A model generated the notes under the pieces. That model saw only the letters and a program-made list of their open reading frames with translations, had not been told where the DNA came from and ran no database searches. Below, piece by piece: positions 54,666 through 63,318 of a DNA stretch of 64,000 bases; the first letter of the stretch is position 1, and each line of letters starts with the position of its first letter. The DNA is from Novosphingopyxis sp965218915. GTDB taxonomy: Bacteria > Pseudomonadota > Alphaproteobacteria > Sphingomonadales > Sphingomonadaceae. The translations under genes were made by a program, and so were the position numbers. The DNA lies in assembly GCF_965218915.1 (NCBI RefSeq), contig NZ_OZ244708.1:682001-746000 (forward strand), read 5' to 3'.

Positions 54666-56147
54666 ATGGCTGGCGCGGCCTTGGCGTGGTTCGAGGTGAC
54701 AGTTTTCTTGCTGGATCAACCTCTCACAAAGTCGGAGTTTCTGAACTGGCGCGAGTGCGCTAAGTGCGCTTGGCTCGCTCGATACCGGCCAGAGGTCCTG
54801 CAGCTTCGTCCGGCTTCGGCATTCGACCGCATGCTCATGGCCGATGGCTATGCCGTCGAACGCGAGTTCCGTGCGCTTGTAGAGAGATGGCCAGACGGTG
54901 CCGACTTCGAATTTCAGGTCACGTTCGAGGCAAATGGCTGCCTTGCGAGAGTGGACTTGGTGCGCAACAGGGCTAACGGTTGCGTCGATTTATACGAGAT
55001 AAAGTCTTCGACGTCCGTGAAGAGCGGCACTCGCGACCATATTATCGATCTGGCCTTTCAGTGCGAGATCGCTCGTCTGACGGGCATCGAAGTCGTGAAT
55101 GCTTTTCTGGTGCATATCGATGGGGCGTATCTGCGGAATGGCAACGTCAACCCGGCCGAGCTTTTCATTATTGTCGATGCGACGGACAGGATCGCACAGA
55201 TAAGCGAGACGATCTCGCAAGAAATCGACCAGGCTCTTCAACACTTTTCTCTCACCGCTATCGACGAGCGCGGGTGCGGCTGCCGATATCATGGTAGCAT
55301 CTCACGCCGTTGTCTCGCCTTTGCGCACCTCAATCCGGACGTGCCTGATATCTGTGCCCACCTGTTGCCCCGCATCTCTCGAACTCGTCTTGAAAAACTC
55401 GATCGCGGCGGATCCCTTGCGATGGAAGCTGTGAAGGAGGACGACGTCACCCCAATGCAGCTAATGGTGCTAAAATCCTTTCATTCCGGCACCCCGATTG
55501 TTGATGAGGGCTGGGTGGGACGCTTCCTCGATGATCTGGCGTTTCCCCTGATGTTCTACGATTACGAATCCTTCGCTTCTGCGGTGCCTATTGCAGACGG
55601 ACTTTCCCCTCATTCTCAGATACCTGTGCAATTTTCGATGCATGTGTTGGCCGAGGACGGTTCAGTCTCCCATCACGAGTATCTGTGCGACACGCCCGGC
55701 GCTCATCGCGAGCTCGTGGATACTCTAGCATCCGTGACCCCGAAGTCCGGAACCGTCCTCGTATGGAATGAGAGCTACGAAAAGAGCTGCAACCGCCGCC
55801 TTGCCAAACTGTTGCCTGACCACGCAGCCTTTCTAGCTGACATCAACGAGCGCACTGTGGATCTGATGAAGCCCTTTCGCTGTGCATTCGTCGATAGCAG
55901 GTTCCTGGGTTCGACATCAATTAAGAAAGTTCTTCCGGTCCTCTGCCCCCAGCTACGTTACGACGAAAACCAGGTTCATGATGGCGCCGGCGCGATGGAA
56001 GCTTGGTTCGAAATGGTTTCCACCATCGATGCGCAACGCAAAGTCGCTCTGCGTCAGCAACTCCTCAACTATTGCAGGCTCGATAGCCTTGCTATGATCG
56101 AAATTTGGCGTGTGCTCATGAGGGTTTGCGGACGTCCGACAATCTAA
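54666..56147 (+). CDS. DUF2779 protein: Cas4/RecB-like nuclease domain plus DEDD exonuclease-like domain
   Basis: About 493 residues. The N-terminal half resembles PD-(D/E)xK nucleases of the Cas4/RecB type: CAKCAWLARYRPE, then a Glu/Asp region (NGCLARVDLVRN) and YEIKSSTSVK with the E-x-K motif. The C-terminal half has FYDYESFASAVP, IPVQFSMHVL and VLVWNESYEKSCNRRLA, the pattern of a DEDD 3'-5' exonuclease found in DUF2779 proteins. A Cys cluster (CGCRYH, SRRCLAF) may bind metal. Such proteins are often near defence or mobile genes; the role is unknown. Possible starts are the ATG at 54666 and a GTG at 54696. The Xre gene is divergent from it. Confidence 0.75.
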   Translation: MAGAALAWFEVTVFLLDQPLTKSEFLNWRECAKCAWLARYRPEVLQLRPASAFDRMLMADGYAVEREFRALVERWPDGADFEFQVTFEANGCLARVDLVRNRANGCVDLYEIKSSTSVKSGTRDHIIDLAFQCEIARLTGIEVVNAFLVHIDGAYLRNGNVNPAELFIIVDATDRIAQISETISQEIDQALQHFSLTAIDERGCGCRYHGSISRRCLAFAHLNPDVPDICAHLLPRISRTRLEKLDRGGSLAMEAVKEDDVTPMQLMVLKSFHSGTPIVDEGWVGRFLDDLAFPLMFYDYESFASAVPIADGLSPHSQIPVQFSMHVLAEDGSVSHHEYLCDTPGAHRELVDTLASVTPKSGTVLVWNESYEKSCNRRLAKLLPDHAAFLADINERTVDLMKPFRCAFVDSRFLGSTSIKKVLPVLCPQLRYDENQVHDGAGAMEAWFEMVSTIDAQRKVALRQQLLNYCRLDSLAMIEIWRVLMRVCGRPTI

Positions 56148-56191
56148 AAATATAGCGGCGTGAGGGTCTGGATGATCTATTCAAAGCCTCG

Positions 56192-56428
56192 CTAATCGGA
56201 CCTGTTCAGCTGGTCAGCCACCCGCGCCAACCTAGAGGCAATCTCAATCAGTTCCGCCGCCATCGTTGCGGCCTTCAGTTTTTGAAATTCTAGCCGTGGG
56301 TAGGGTATTGCGGTTGCGGCGATGATCCGGAAGCAATCAAGAAAGCATTTCCGAAATTTCCTATCGGTGGCGCGAGCACAAATACGTGTCGGCGTAGCGC
56401 TAGCGACTGTAATTCCGACGATCACCAC
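56192..56428 (-). CDS. Hypothetical protein, 78 residues, weak
   Basis: A frame starting at a GTG, with AGGAGG 12 bases upstream, giving MVIVGITVASATPTRICARA ... SRLARVADQLNRSD. The C-terminal 25 residues look helical (AAELIEIASRLARVADQL). No family is recognised, and an overlapping frame exists on the other strand. It sits just downstream of the DUF2779 gene in convergent orientation. Confidence 0.3.
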   Translation of the reverse strand: MVIVGITVASATPTRICARATDRKFRKCFLDCFRIIAATAIPYPRLEFQKLKAATMAAELIEIASRLARVADQLNRSD

Positions 56429-56540
56429 CGCGACGGGTTACCTCCTATCATGCAAAAGCATCGGACCCATCGGGTTTACCGACGACAAAGTTTATCTCGG
56501 GCGATCGAGACCGTTCAGCTTAGCCGCGCGGCCCCTTTCT

Positions 56541-57215
56541 TCACCCGGCCGGAGCTTCGATGCTTGCCACTTTCTTCACCTCAGCTGAGACTCGCGTCGA
56601 TGCTGCGGCCGGGGGTATCGCCATTGGTGCCGGCCCCGACGCTTCCATCGCCAGTTCGACATTTTCATCACTGAAGCCGCTGATCGCGCCGCCCTTCGGA
56701 AAGGATGCGCTGGTGCCGGTCATAAAAAAACCAGCAAGCGTCACGAAGGCGATTGCGCCAACCACTCCCGCCGTTCCCGTTACGCCTTTGTCGTCGAATG
56801 CTCCGGTCAGTCGCACCTGGCGACCGTTCGCCCTTGAAAAGAGAAGCCGCGCGTTGAGTTTTCCCGATTTGCCCCACATCCCTTTATTACGAACTTCGGT
56901 AATCTCGCCCTAGGCGGGCGTTCCAGCCGGGATAATGACGACGCCGTTGACCTCGATGGGAGCCGCAACTTCCAGCTGTAAGCGCTGCCCGACCTTGGCT
57001 GCCTTTTTCTTCGTGGTCACCTCTTCCATCATTGCAAAAGAGACCGGTGTGCCGGCGCGCAGATCGGCGTTGATTGAGGTTGCCGGCGCTATCGGCGCTG
57101 GAGCTATCGTAGAAGCCGATACAGGCTGCGCGGTGTCAGGCGTCGTATTCTGAGCAAAAACGGACGCGGCGAAAACGGCGCCCACGCAAGCGAGCGGAAG
57201 CAGATACTTGGTCAC
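56541..57215 (-). pseudogene. Exported protein of unknown function, interrupted by one in-frame TAG
   Basis: A single frame of 224 codons from the GTG at 57215 with one TAG at 56910-56912. The N-terminal part has a signal peptide (MTKYLLPLACVGAVFAASV, cut near AQN), an Ala/Pro-rich linker and VGQRLQLEVAAPIEVNGVVI. After the TAG the same frame goes on GEITEVRNKGMWGKSGKLNA, then RQVRLTGAFDDKGVTGTAG, a membrane-like AGVVGAIAFVTLAGFFMTG and GFSDENVELAM. I recognise the pattern as a conserved exported protein of sphingomonad mobile elements but know no function. A degraded second copy lies at 53644-53940. Readthrough cannot be excluded. Confidence 0.65.
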
Positions 57216-57479
57216 TCATTTAACCCCCTGAAATGATCCGCCCCCCTGGCAAATTGCGCGATATCCAGCGCCAAAATACCGGGAAATTCAATTCCGAAAG
57301 GGTGTTCAATTGACAACAGGGAGCTTTTTGTTGGGCGGCAGTCAACGCCGTTGGATCGGCTTGGTGAGAGATATATTTGTTTAGCGCCATAATCCTCCGC
57401 CAAATCTTAACGGTCTGGACTAACCCGAAGGATGTGGTCTAGATTTTCACCATAGCAGGCAGACTTCCGGGGGGAAAGC

Positions 57480-57656
57480 ATGACCGACAATGAGCTCGAT
57501 GAGCAGTGGGAGCGATGCGCGAGACATGAGGACGGTGAGAATTGGGCCTGCGCTGATCACTGCCAATTCAAGGAGTTGAGGCGCATCAAGCCGCACGCAT
57601 TGTTTCAACGGCGTAAGGGCGAATTCGGCTGGCGCCTGATCGACGGTCAGGGCTAG
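57480..57656 (+). CDS. Small hypothetical protein, 58 residues
   Basis: From the ATG at 57480 after GGGGGGAAAG: MTDNELDEQWERCARHEDGE ... GEFGWRLIDGQG. Charged, soluble, with two to three Cys (CARHE, CADHCQF) that might bind metal. Not recognised. The next small gene starts 38 bases later on the same strand, so they may form an operon. Confidence 0.5.
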   Translation: MTDNELDEQWERCARHEDGENWACADHCQFKELRRIKPHALFQRRKGEFGWRLIDGQG

Positions 57657-57694
57657 CATGGTTCTCCTCGTTGTCGTGGTTGCAGGAGAACGAA

Positions 57695-57940
57695 GTGCCG
57701 TCCGAAGCTGATCAATTCAGAAGGGCCCAGATCGCGTTGGATGAGCAGAATGCGATCCGGGAGGCCGCCAGGTTGACGCTCGGCAGCGATGTAAGCCTTC
57801 GAAAGCTTTCCAGCGGGCTTCTGGAAGCGGCTCTGCGAACACTGGAAGAAGCCGGAATGTCGGCTGAGATTCCTACCATCCTTCGTGCCGCGGCCGACAA
57901 ATATGAGCGCGCCGTTCGCGCTGACGACCTGCCGAACTGA
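57695..57940 (+). CDS. Small hypothetical protein, 81 residues
   Basis: Starts at the GTG at 57695 with AGGAG 6 bases upstream (a TTG at 57671 is an alternative) and reads MPSEADQFRRAQIALDEQNA ... AADKYERAVRADDLPN. Almost wholly helical and charged, without membrane segment. The motif GLLEAALRTLEEAGM resembles small helical regulators, but no family is recognised. Confidence 0.5.
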   Translation: MPSEADQFRRAQIALDEQNAIREAARLTLGSDVSLRKLSSGLLEAALRTLEEAGMSAEIPTILRAAADKYERAVRADDLPN

Positions 57941-58356
57941 TCAATGCCGTGCTGCGACCCGCGCTAACCTCTTGCGATATCGACAACGCCAAAGGCTCGT
58001 GGGATCGTCGATCCTGGTGGTGCCGATCATTCGCTCAGCGACGAACCGCTGGAGGTGTCTTTGATTGGTGGCTCCTGTGTAGCACGCGACCGAATGGCGC
58101 CGGCTGGCCGCTTAGAAGGATCGAAGGACGAGGAAGCTTGGGCTTGCAGCTCTAATTGTCGCGACTGTTGGAATGGCGGCGTCAGCGGCGATAGGCGCCG
58201 ACGGAGATGTAGATAGGCGTCGAACAGGGACGCCACCGCATAAGGGCATAACCCTTTCAATTTGTATGGTAGATTTGCTGTAGAGGGGGTCTCGATCGGC
58301 GCCGATCGGGGATCCCCTCAAAAAAGGGGTTTTCGCTCTGAAATCAATGGTTTAGA
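57941..58356. other. Gap with palindromes and a terminator-like hairpin
   Basis: About 415 bases without a supported gene. The perfect palindrome GATCGGCGCCGATC is at 58293-58306, and CCCCT-CAAAAA-AGGGG followed by TTTT (58314-58333) looks like an intrinsic terminator for rightward transcription; GGGGATCCCC overlaps it. Short open frames on both strands have no support. Confidence 0.45.
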
Positions 58357-58881
58357 CTAATAAGAGGCGTGGTTCCGTGTCAACGCCGATCTACAGTAGT
58401 CGGCGCCGGCGGCGTATATGCTTGCCGGGAGCGTGCCTTTCATGGCTTTTTTGATATATCGACGAAGCGCTATCGCGGTGGGCATTTTGAAACCATCGCG
58501 ATCAGCGTGGAGGGTCACTTCCGCGAGCAGCTCCTTGAAACTACGCCCCCCACTTGTTTGCAGAACTTTATCGATCAGTTTGCGCTGAGCCGCCGTGAAG
58601 CTGTCTTTTCGCTCTCGGCCTGCTCCATAGTGCACGAGCAAGTCAGGTCTGCCATGGGCTTTCCAAATTCTAGCAAGGCGGTAAAAACCTTGAAGTGACA
58701 TACCCAACTTTTTGGCATTGGCTAGCGCGGATGCCGTTCCGGGGGAAGCAATATGCCGCTCAATCGCGGCTATCCTCTTTTTGACTTCTCGGCGCTGGTG
58801 CGGGGGGACTGACATAAGCGCCCCATACTCACTCTGACCTTCAGTTTTCTTGTTCATGATATGTTCCATACCTTTCTTCAT
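58357..58881 (-). CDS. Helix-turn-helix protein resembling the N-terminal part of a DDE transposase
   Basis: Up to 174 residues (ATGs at 58881, 58869 and 58857 are possible starts). The segment REVKKRIAAIERHIASPGTA, then ANAKKLGMSLQGFYRLARIW, resembles the winged-helix start of Mu/TniA-type transposases, and FTAAQRKLIDKVLQTSGGRS the second such domain (KELLAEVTLHADRDGFKMPT). No DDE core follows. It is either a truncated transposase or a small DNA-binding protein. It is divergent from the secreted nuclease gene. Confidence 0.5.
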   Translation of the reverse strand: MKKGMEHIMNKKTEGQSEYGALMSVPPHQRREVKKRIAAIERHIASPGTASALANAKKLGMSLQGFYRLARIWKAHGRPDLLVHYGAGRERKDSFTAAQRKLIDKVLQTSGGRSFKELLAEVTLHADRDGFKMPTAIALRRYIKKAMKGTLPASIYAAGADYCRSALTRNHASY

Positions 58882-59136
58882 TTGAGCACTGCCGCTGGGA
58901 TACTTGCATTTTCCCTTCCCACTTTCCGGCTTACAAAATCATGCCAACAACCACTGGCGAAGCTGAGTGCTGCCGCGCAGACGATAACTGGTAGCCCTTC
59001 TCAAAATATTCTTTTCAGTCGCAGAATCGCTCGCATAAATACGCTGGGGTTCAGGCGTCTGAAGCGCAACTCAGGAGATATATAATTTGTCGTATTGCAC
59101 CTTCCTGCAAGAGGATCGGCAAGTTATATGATAGAT

Positions 59137-59976
59137 ATGCGCATAGGGATTTGCACGGTGAACCGACTTAGACTTGGAATATTGCTTGCGGCTACTTTCG
59201 GACTTGCGGCGTCACCAGCGCTTGCCGCCGATGGCGAGTTGCATAGCTTCCATTGCTTATTTGGCTGTCCGCTCGGCGCGCCGGCGACGAACGACACGAT
59301 CGTCCGCGAGATCTACACGCTGTCATCCGACGATCTTACCAAAGTCGCAGACTGGGTGGCTTACCGTATAACGCCCGCCTCGATTGGCCCGTCAGGCGAC
59401 CGCGTCTGGCAAGCCGATCCATGGCTCTCTGTAGATGAGACGCTCACGCCTCACGCGTATGACGGCGCCAATAGAGCGCTGCACATCGATCGCGGTCACC
59501 AAGCCCCCCTCGCATCATTTTCCGGCACGCCTTTTGCGGACGAAACAAATTTCCTCTCCAATATCACACCGCAATCGTCAGCTCTGAATCAAGGAGCCTG
59601 GAGTGCGCTCGAAGCGCAGGAGCGCCTGCTGGCGCGGCGGTTCAACACTGCAGTATATGTTTATACCGGACCATTGTTCGAACGGCTCATGGCTCCGCTA
59701 CCCTCCGAGCCGGCGCTGCACCGGGTGCCGTCTGGTTATTGGAAGGTCATTGCGCTCGCAGATGGTAGAATAAGCGCGTTTATATTTGACCAGACCGCAA
59801 GCAGAGCAATGCCATATTGCGATGGGCGCGTGCCTCTGGAACAGGTGGTTTTGCGCAGTCGCCTTCAGCTATTTCCCATGGCTGACCTATCCCGGTTCAC
59901 CAACCTTGATGGCGAACTCGGATGCCATACACCGTTGCCGCCGGTCGAGTCGCCCGCAGTAATTCCAGGCAATTAG
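59137..59976 (+). CDS. Secreted DNA/RNA non-specific endonuclease (His-Me finger, NUC1 type)
   Basis: About 280 residues with a signal peptide (RLRLGILLAATFGLAASPALA, cut before ADGE). The active site DRGH (HIDRGHQAPLASF) with NFLSNITPQSSALNQGAW downstream is that of Serratia-type/EndoG nucleases, which cut DNA and RNA with Mg. Export suggests nutrient scavenging or attack on foreign DNA in the periplasm. Starts at 59128, 59137 and a GTG at 59158 are all compatible with the signal peptide. It lies alone between a helix-turn-helix gene and the convergent glutathione reductase gene. Confidence 0.82.
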   Translation: MRIGICTVNRLRLGILLAATFGLAASPALAADGELHSFHCLFGCPLGAPATNDTIVREIYTLSSDDLTKVADWVAYRITPASIGPSGDRVWQADPWLSVDETLTPHAYDGANRALHIDRGHQAPLASFSGTPFADETNFLSNITPQSSALNQGAWSALEAQERLLARRFNTAVYVYTGPLFERLMAPLPSEPALHRVPSGYWKVIALADGRISAFIFDQTASRAMPYCDGRVPLEQVVLRSRLQLFPMADLSRFTNLDGELGCHTPLPPVESPAVIPGN

Positions 59977-60091
59977 GGGCGAGGGCCGTGGGGAACCAAG
60001 TTTAATACACATGGTAGTGCGCACAGGAACATGCACGGGGATAAGACAAGCTCCTCGTTGTTCAAGGCTCGCCGACGAACCTGAGCACCGA

Positions 60092-61483
60092 TTAGACCTC
60101 CTTTTGATGAAGCGGTTCGTCGCGGCGGCCAAGCCCCAGCACTTCCTCTGCGGTGGTCGGGTGCAGCGCCATGGTATGATGAAGTTGTTCTTCGGACAGT
60201 CCCGCAGACAGCGCAATCGCGCCCATCTGCGATGCTTCCGAGGCGTGCGGACCGAAAAAGTGGAAGCCCAGCATTTGGCCGGTCTCGCTCTCGACCAGCG
60301 CCTTCATGAACACTTCGTCGGTCCCTTCGCCAAGGAGGGCGGCGAGCGGCTGAAAGGTCGTTCTCCGGATTTTATAGTCGAGGTTAGCTGCCTGCGCCTC
60401 AGCTTCGGTCATTCCAACCATCGCGCATTCGGGAGTCGTGAAAGCTGCTGTGGGCACATTGACCGGCGGCGGCAAAGGACTGTCCTTTTGCATCATCACA
60501 TCGATAACGCGTCGGCCTTCGCGAACGGCAACCGGGGTAAGCGCGAGAGTTTCGGTCACGTCGCCGATGGCAAAAATGGCCGCGGAGCTGGTGCGTCCAA
60601 ACCGGTCCACGGGGATTGCCCCTTTGGCGCCAGTGGCGATCCCGACCTGATCGAGCCCCAAGCTCGTGCTGTTAGGCCGCCGACCCACGGCCATCAGAAC
60701 GGCGCCAAAACGCTGATCTTGTTCCGCCGTGGGGCCTCTGAGCGAATACTCGTCTGCGTCATGCTGGATGATTTCCTCGACGTTTGACCCAAGCACAACT
60801 CCGATACCTTGATTGATCAGCGATGACAGAAGGAGGTCTGCGATTTCAGGGTCGAAGGGTGCGATTAGCCGGTCGCCCCGCTCGAAGATGGTCACGTCAA
60901 CGCCGAACCGGCGTAGCATGCAGGCGAATTCGACCGCGATATATCCTCCACCAACGATGGCGAGGCTGCGCGGCAGCTCCTTCAACTTGAAGATATCGTC
61001 CGAGACCAGGCAATGCTCGGAGCCTGAAAATTTCGGCACAACCGGCGATGCCCCGGTTGCGATCAGGATTTGATCGGCATCATAAGAGCGATCGCTGACC
61101 GCTACGCTATTGGGTCCAGCCAATCGGGCACGTTCGCAGACTGTTTCGATACCGAGTTTCTCAAGGCGTCTGGCATGAAAGCCGCTGAGTTCAGTTACTT
61201 TCGTTGTGACGGATTGCTGCAACTTACCCCAATCCAGTCCTTCGCAGCGAATTTCCCATCCTAGCCCTGGCAATTCGTTGACTGAATCGGCGCCGCGCGA
61301 CGCATGGACCAGCAGTTTCTTGGGAACGCATCCACGGTTGACGCAGGTTCCACCGATGGCTTGGTCCTCGAAGATAATCACGCGCTGGCCAGCTGCCGCA
61401 GCCCGGCGCGCGGCGGCCATGCCTCCCGAGCCTGCGCCGATGATGGCGAGGTCGTAGCGAAATGGGGCGTGCGTTACGGACAT
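60092..61483 (-). CDS. gor: Glutathione-disulfide reductase
   Basis: A 463-residue flavoenzyme. FAD-binding GAGSGG at residues 16-21, redox-active C47 and C52 (GGTCVNRGCVPKKL), NADPH-binding GGGYIAVEFACMLRR and the C-terminal catalytic MALHPTTAEE. It reduces glutathione disulfide with NADPH. The start MSVTHAPFRYDLAIIGAG at 61483 was chosen by homology; the longer upstream frame is not conserved. It follows the glutaredoxin-fusion gene by 79 bases on the same strand, so the enzyme likely regenerates glutathione for that protein. Confidence 0.92.
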   Translation of the reverse strand: MSVTHAPFRYDLAIIGAGSGGMAAARRAAAAGQRVIIFEDQAIGGTCVNRGCVPKKLLVHASRGADSVNELPGLGWEIRCEGLDWGKLQQSVTTKVTELSGFHARRLEKLGIETVCERARLAGPNSVAVSDRSYDADQILIATGASPVVPKFSGSEHCLVSDDIFKLKELPRSLAIVGGGYIAVEFACMLRRFGVDVTIFERGDRLIAPFDPEIADLLLSSLINQGIGVVLGSNVEEIIQHDADEYSLRGPTAEQDQRFGAVLMAVGRRPNSTSLGLDQVGIATGAKGAIPVDRFGRTSSAAIFAIGDVTETLALTPVAVREGRRVIDVMMQKDSPLPPPVNVPTAAFTTPECAMVGMTEAEAQAANLDYKIRRTTFQPLAALLGEGTDEVFMKALVESETGQMLGFHFFGPHASEASQMGAIALSAGLSEEQLHHTMALHPTTAEEVLGLGRRDEPLHQKEV

Positions 61484-61562
61484 ATCTGACTTTCTTTCTA
61501 GCTGTGCGGACGGATGGAAGCGGCGCCAGGAGGAGTGCGCCGCTTCCAACTGGATGTTCGGA

Positions 61563-63230
61563 TCAAACAGGTTCGCGGCGGGCTTCGCGCTCGTCAGCCA
61601 GCGGATATTTGCTAGCCAGGGTGTCGAGCGGAATGTGATAGCTTTCGAGAAATTCGTGAACCTCTTGCTCCACCTTGGGCTTGGCGATTGCTGCAAAGCG
61701 CTGCACCATCGATGCCATGGCGCAAACCGTGCAGAGATGGACCAGTTCGGTAGGCGTGTAATGTTCGATAGCCGTGGCCACAAACCGGTGCGGAGTGGTT
61801 AGCGGCGTCTGGGCGGACAGCCAGGCGAGTTGCAGCGCAGCACGCTCACGCTCGTCGAAGAGTCCGCCGGTATCGCGGCCTTTCGCGGCGTCGAAGGCAC
61901 GGGCGACGCGGTAAGCCGATCGATTATTTTGGCCGCCATTGTTCCATGCCATCCAACCCTCCACCGCAGCCAGATAGTCATGGCCTTTGGCAATCCCCGA
62001 AACACGGGCCATTAGGTGTTTGAGCTCAGGCGCGATCCGCACCTCGTTGGCATCCTCGTCCGTCATCACTCCCACGTAGAACCGGGCATGGAGGGGTCTG
62101 AGCGGCAACGGCCAAGCCTCTATCCAAGCAGGCGTGATACCAAGATGATGCTTCGTATAACGCGCTGGACCAATTTCGAGCAGTGGATCTTTTGCATAAT
62201 GCGCCAGCATATGTGCCATGCTCGGTCCGTCGTCCGGAAGATCATAATCGAGATTCGACTGCGATCTTTCGTCGCTCGAACCATGGCGGCCGGCCGACAG
62301 CCCAGCATCTGTCTCGGCCTGCTTTGCCCAAGCGCCCTCCACTTTGACCCCGGTCAAATCATTAAAGACGTTGAGAAATCCGAATGCCGCTGCGATCATT
62401 GACGCAGCTTGTATATTGGCACCTGAAGGCAATTTGGTAAAACGCGCTTCTCCATGCGTATCGCGCACCGTCTGCAGATCATCTTCGGTGACCTTGTTAA
62501 GCGAGGCGTGCGCAACGAGGTCTGCAAGAGCAGCTTCGAACGGTCCGAATGGATTGTCGTCGCTAAACTCCCCCTCTTGCGCGGCTTGAATTTGTTTTGT
62601 GTAATCGGCGGCATTGTCGCTACCGGTCGAAGCGGAGTGGATCTGGCAATAATCGCAGCCTTGCGCCTTTGAAGTGGCGAAGCCGAGTGCGCTCATGACA
62701 GGTGCGCCGAGCACCTTTCTGCCCCCGCCGATCGCCCCTACATTGTGGCAATATACGAACTGGCGGTAGGCAACTTCCGGCCAGTGATACTGGTAATAGA
62801 AGCAGTTGGGCCAGAAGCCGAAAAATTCCTTGTAGAGATGCAAAATCGGCTGGTCCGTTGGCACCGTGGAATGCGATCCATCAATTTCGGGAATGACATT
62901 GCGAAGCACGTAATCGGCGGCGCCGGCGTGAGCGGCTTCGTCGGTTGGTTTGGACATGTCAATTTCACCATCCGCTTCGGCGATGAGTGGAATGAGGCGA
63001 TCCGCGGCGGCGAGCGCCAGCAGATCCTCCGATCCGTTCACATGCATGCCGCCTATGAAAATCTGTGGCACGGTCGAAACGCCCGATAGATAGGCCGAAA
63101 GGTCGGCATTGCGTTGCGAGGCCTTGACGTCGATCTCCTGATAAGGGAGCCCTTTGTCGTCCAAGACCGTTTTGACTTTGGTGCAATAGGGGCAGCCCGG
63201 CTTTGTGAATATCTGGATCGATGCGGTCAT
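61563..63230 (-). CDS. Glutaredoxin fused to two AhpD-like (peroxidase-related) domains
   Basis: A 555-residue protein with GGAG 7 bases before the ATG. Residues 1-85 are a glutaredoxin with active site C13-P-Y-C16, TVPQIF (cis-Pro) and GG. After a linker come two helical AhpD/carboxymuconolactone decarboxylase-like regions. The first carries the CxxCxxxH relay at C192-C195-H198 (GCDYCQIHSAS); the second has CxxC at C500-C503 (LCTVCAMASM) but no His at +3. AhpD domains reduce peroxiredoxins or organic hydroperoxides via this dithiol. The fusion could pass electrons from glutathione to the AhpD centre. Beside glutathione reductase and a divergent LysR gene it forms a redox-stress cassette. Confidence 0.78.
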   Translation of the reverse strand: MTASIQIFTKPGCPYCTKVKTVLDDKGLPYQEIDVKASQRNADLSAYLSGVSTVPQIFIGGMHVNGSEDLLALAAADRLIPLIAEADGEIDMSKPTDEAAHAGAADYVLRNVIPEIDGSHSTVPTDQPILHLYKEFFGFWPNCFYYQYHWPEVAYRQFVYCHNVGAIGGGRKVLGAPVMSALGFATSKAQGCDYCQIHSASTGSDNAADYTKQIQAAQEGEFSDDNPFGPFEAALADLVAHASLNKVTEDDLQTVRDTHGEARFTKLPSGANIQAASMIAAAFGFLNVFNDLTGVKVEGAWAKQAETDAGLSAGRHGSSDERSQSNLDYDLPDDGPSMAHMLAHYAKDPLLEIGPARYTKHHLGITPAWIEAWPLPLRPLHARFYVGVMTDEDANEVRIAPELKHLMARVSGIAKGHDYLAAVEGWMAWNNGGQNNRSAYRVARAFDAAKGRDTGGLFDERERAALQLAWLSAQTPLTTPHRFVATAIEHYTPTELVHLCTVCAMASMVQRFAAIAKPKVEQEVHEFLESYHIPLDTLASKYPLADEREARREPV

Positions 63231-63318
63231 GGCGTAGGCTCCTTGTTTTTCGATGTGACGTAGATGGGAACGTGATCATGCATCGCGAAGTCAGACCCAA
63301 GGAACAGGTGGTTCCCTT

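Noticed and set aside
57212..57403. A 63-codon minus-strand frame upstream of the TAG-interrupted gene
   Set aside because: No ribosome site or similarity; the stretch is more likely the promoter of the downstream gene.
58027..58260. A 77-codon minus-strand frame in the gap before the helix-turn-helix gene
   Set aside because: Only a TTG start, no ribosome site, no similarity.
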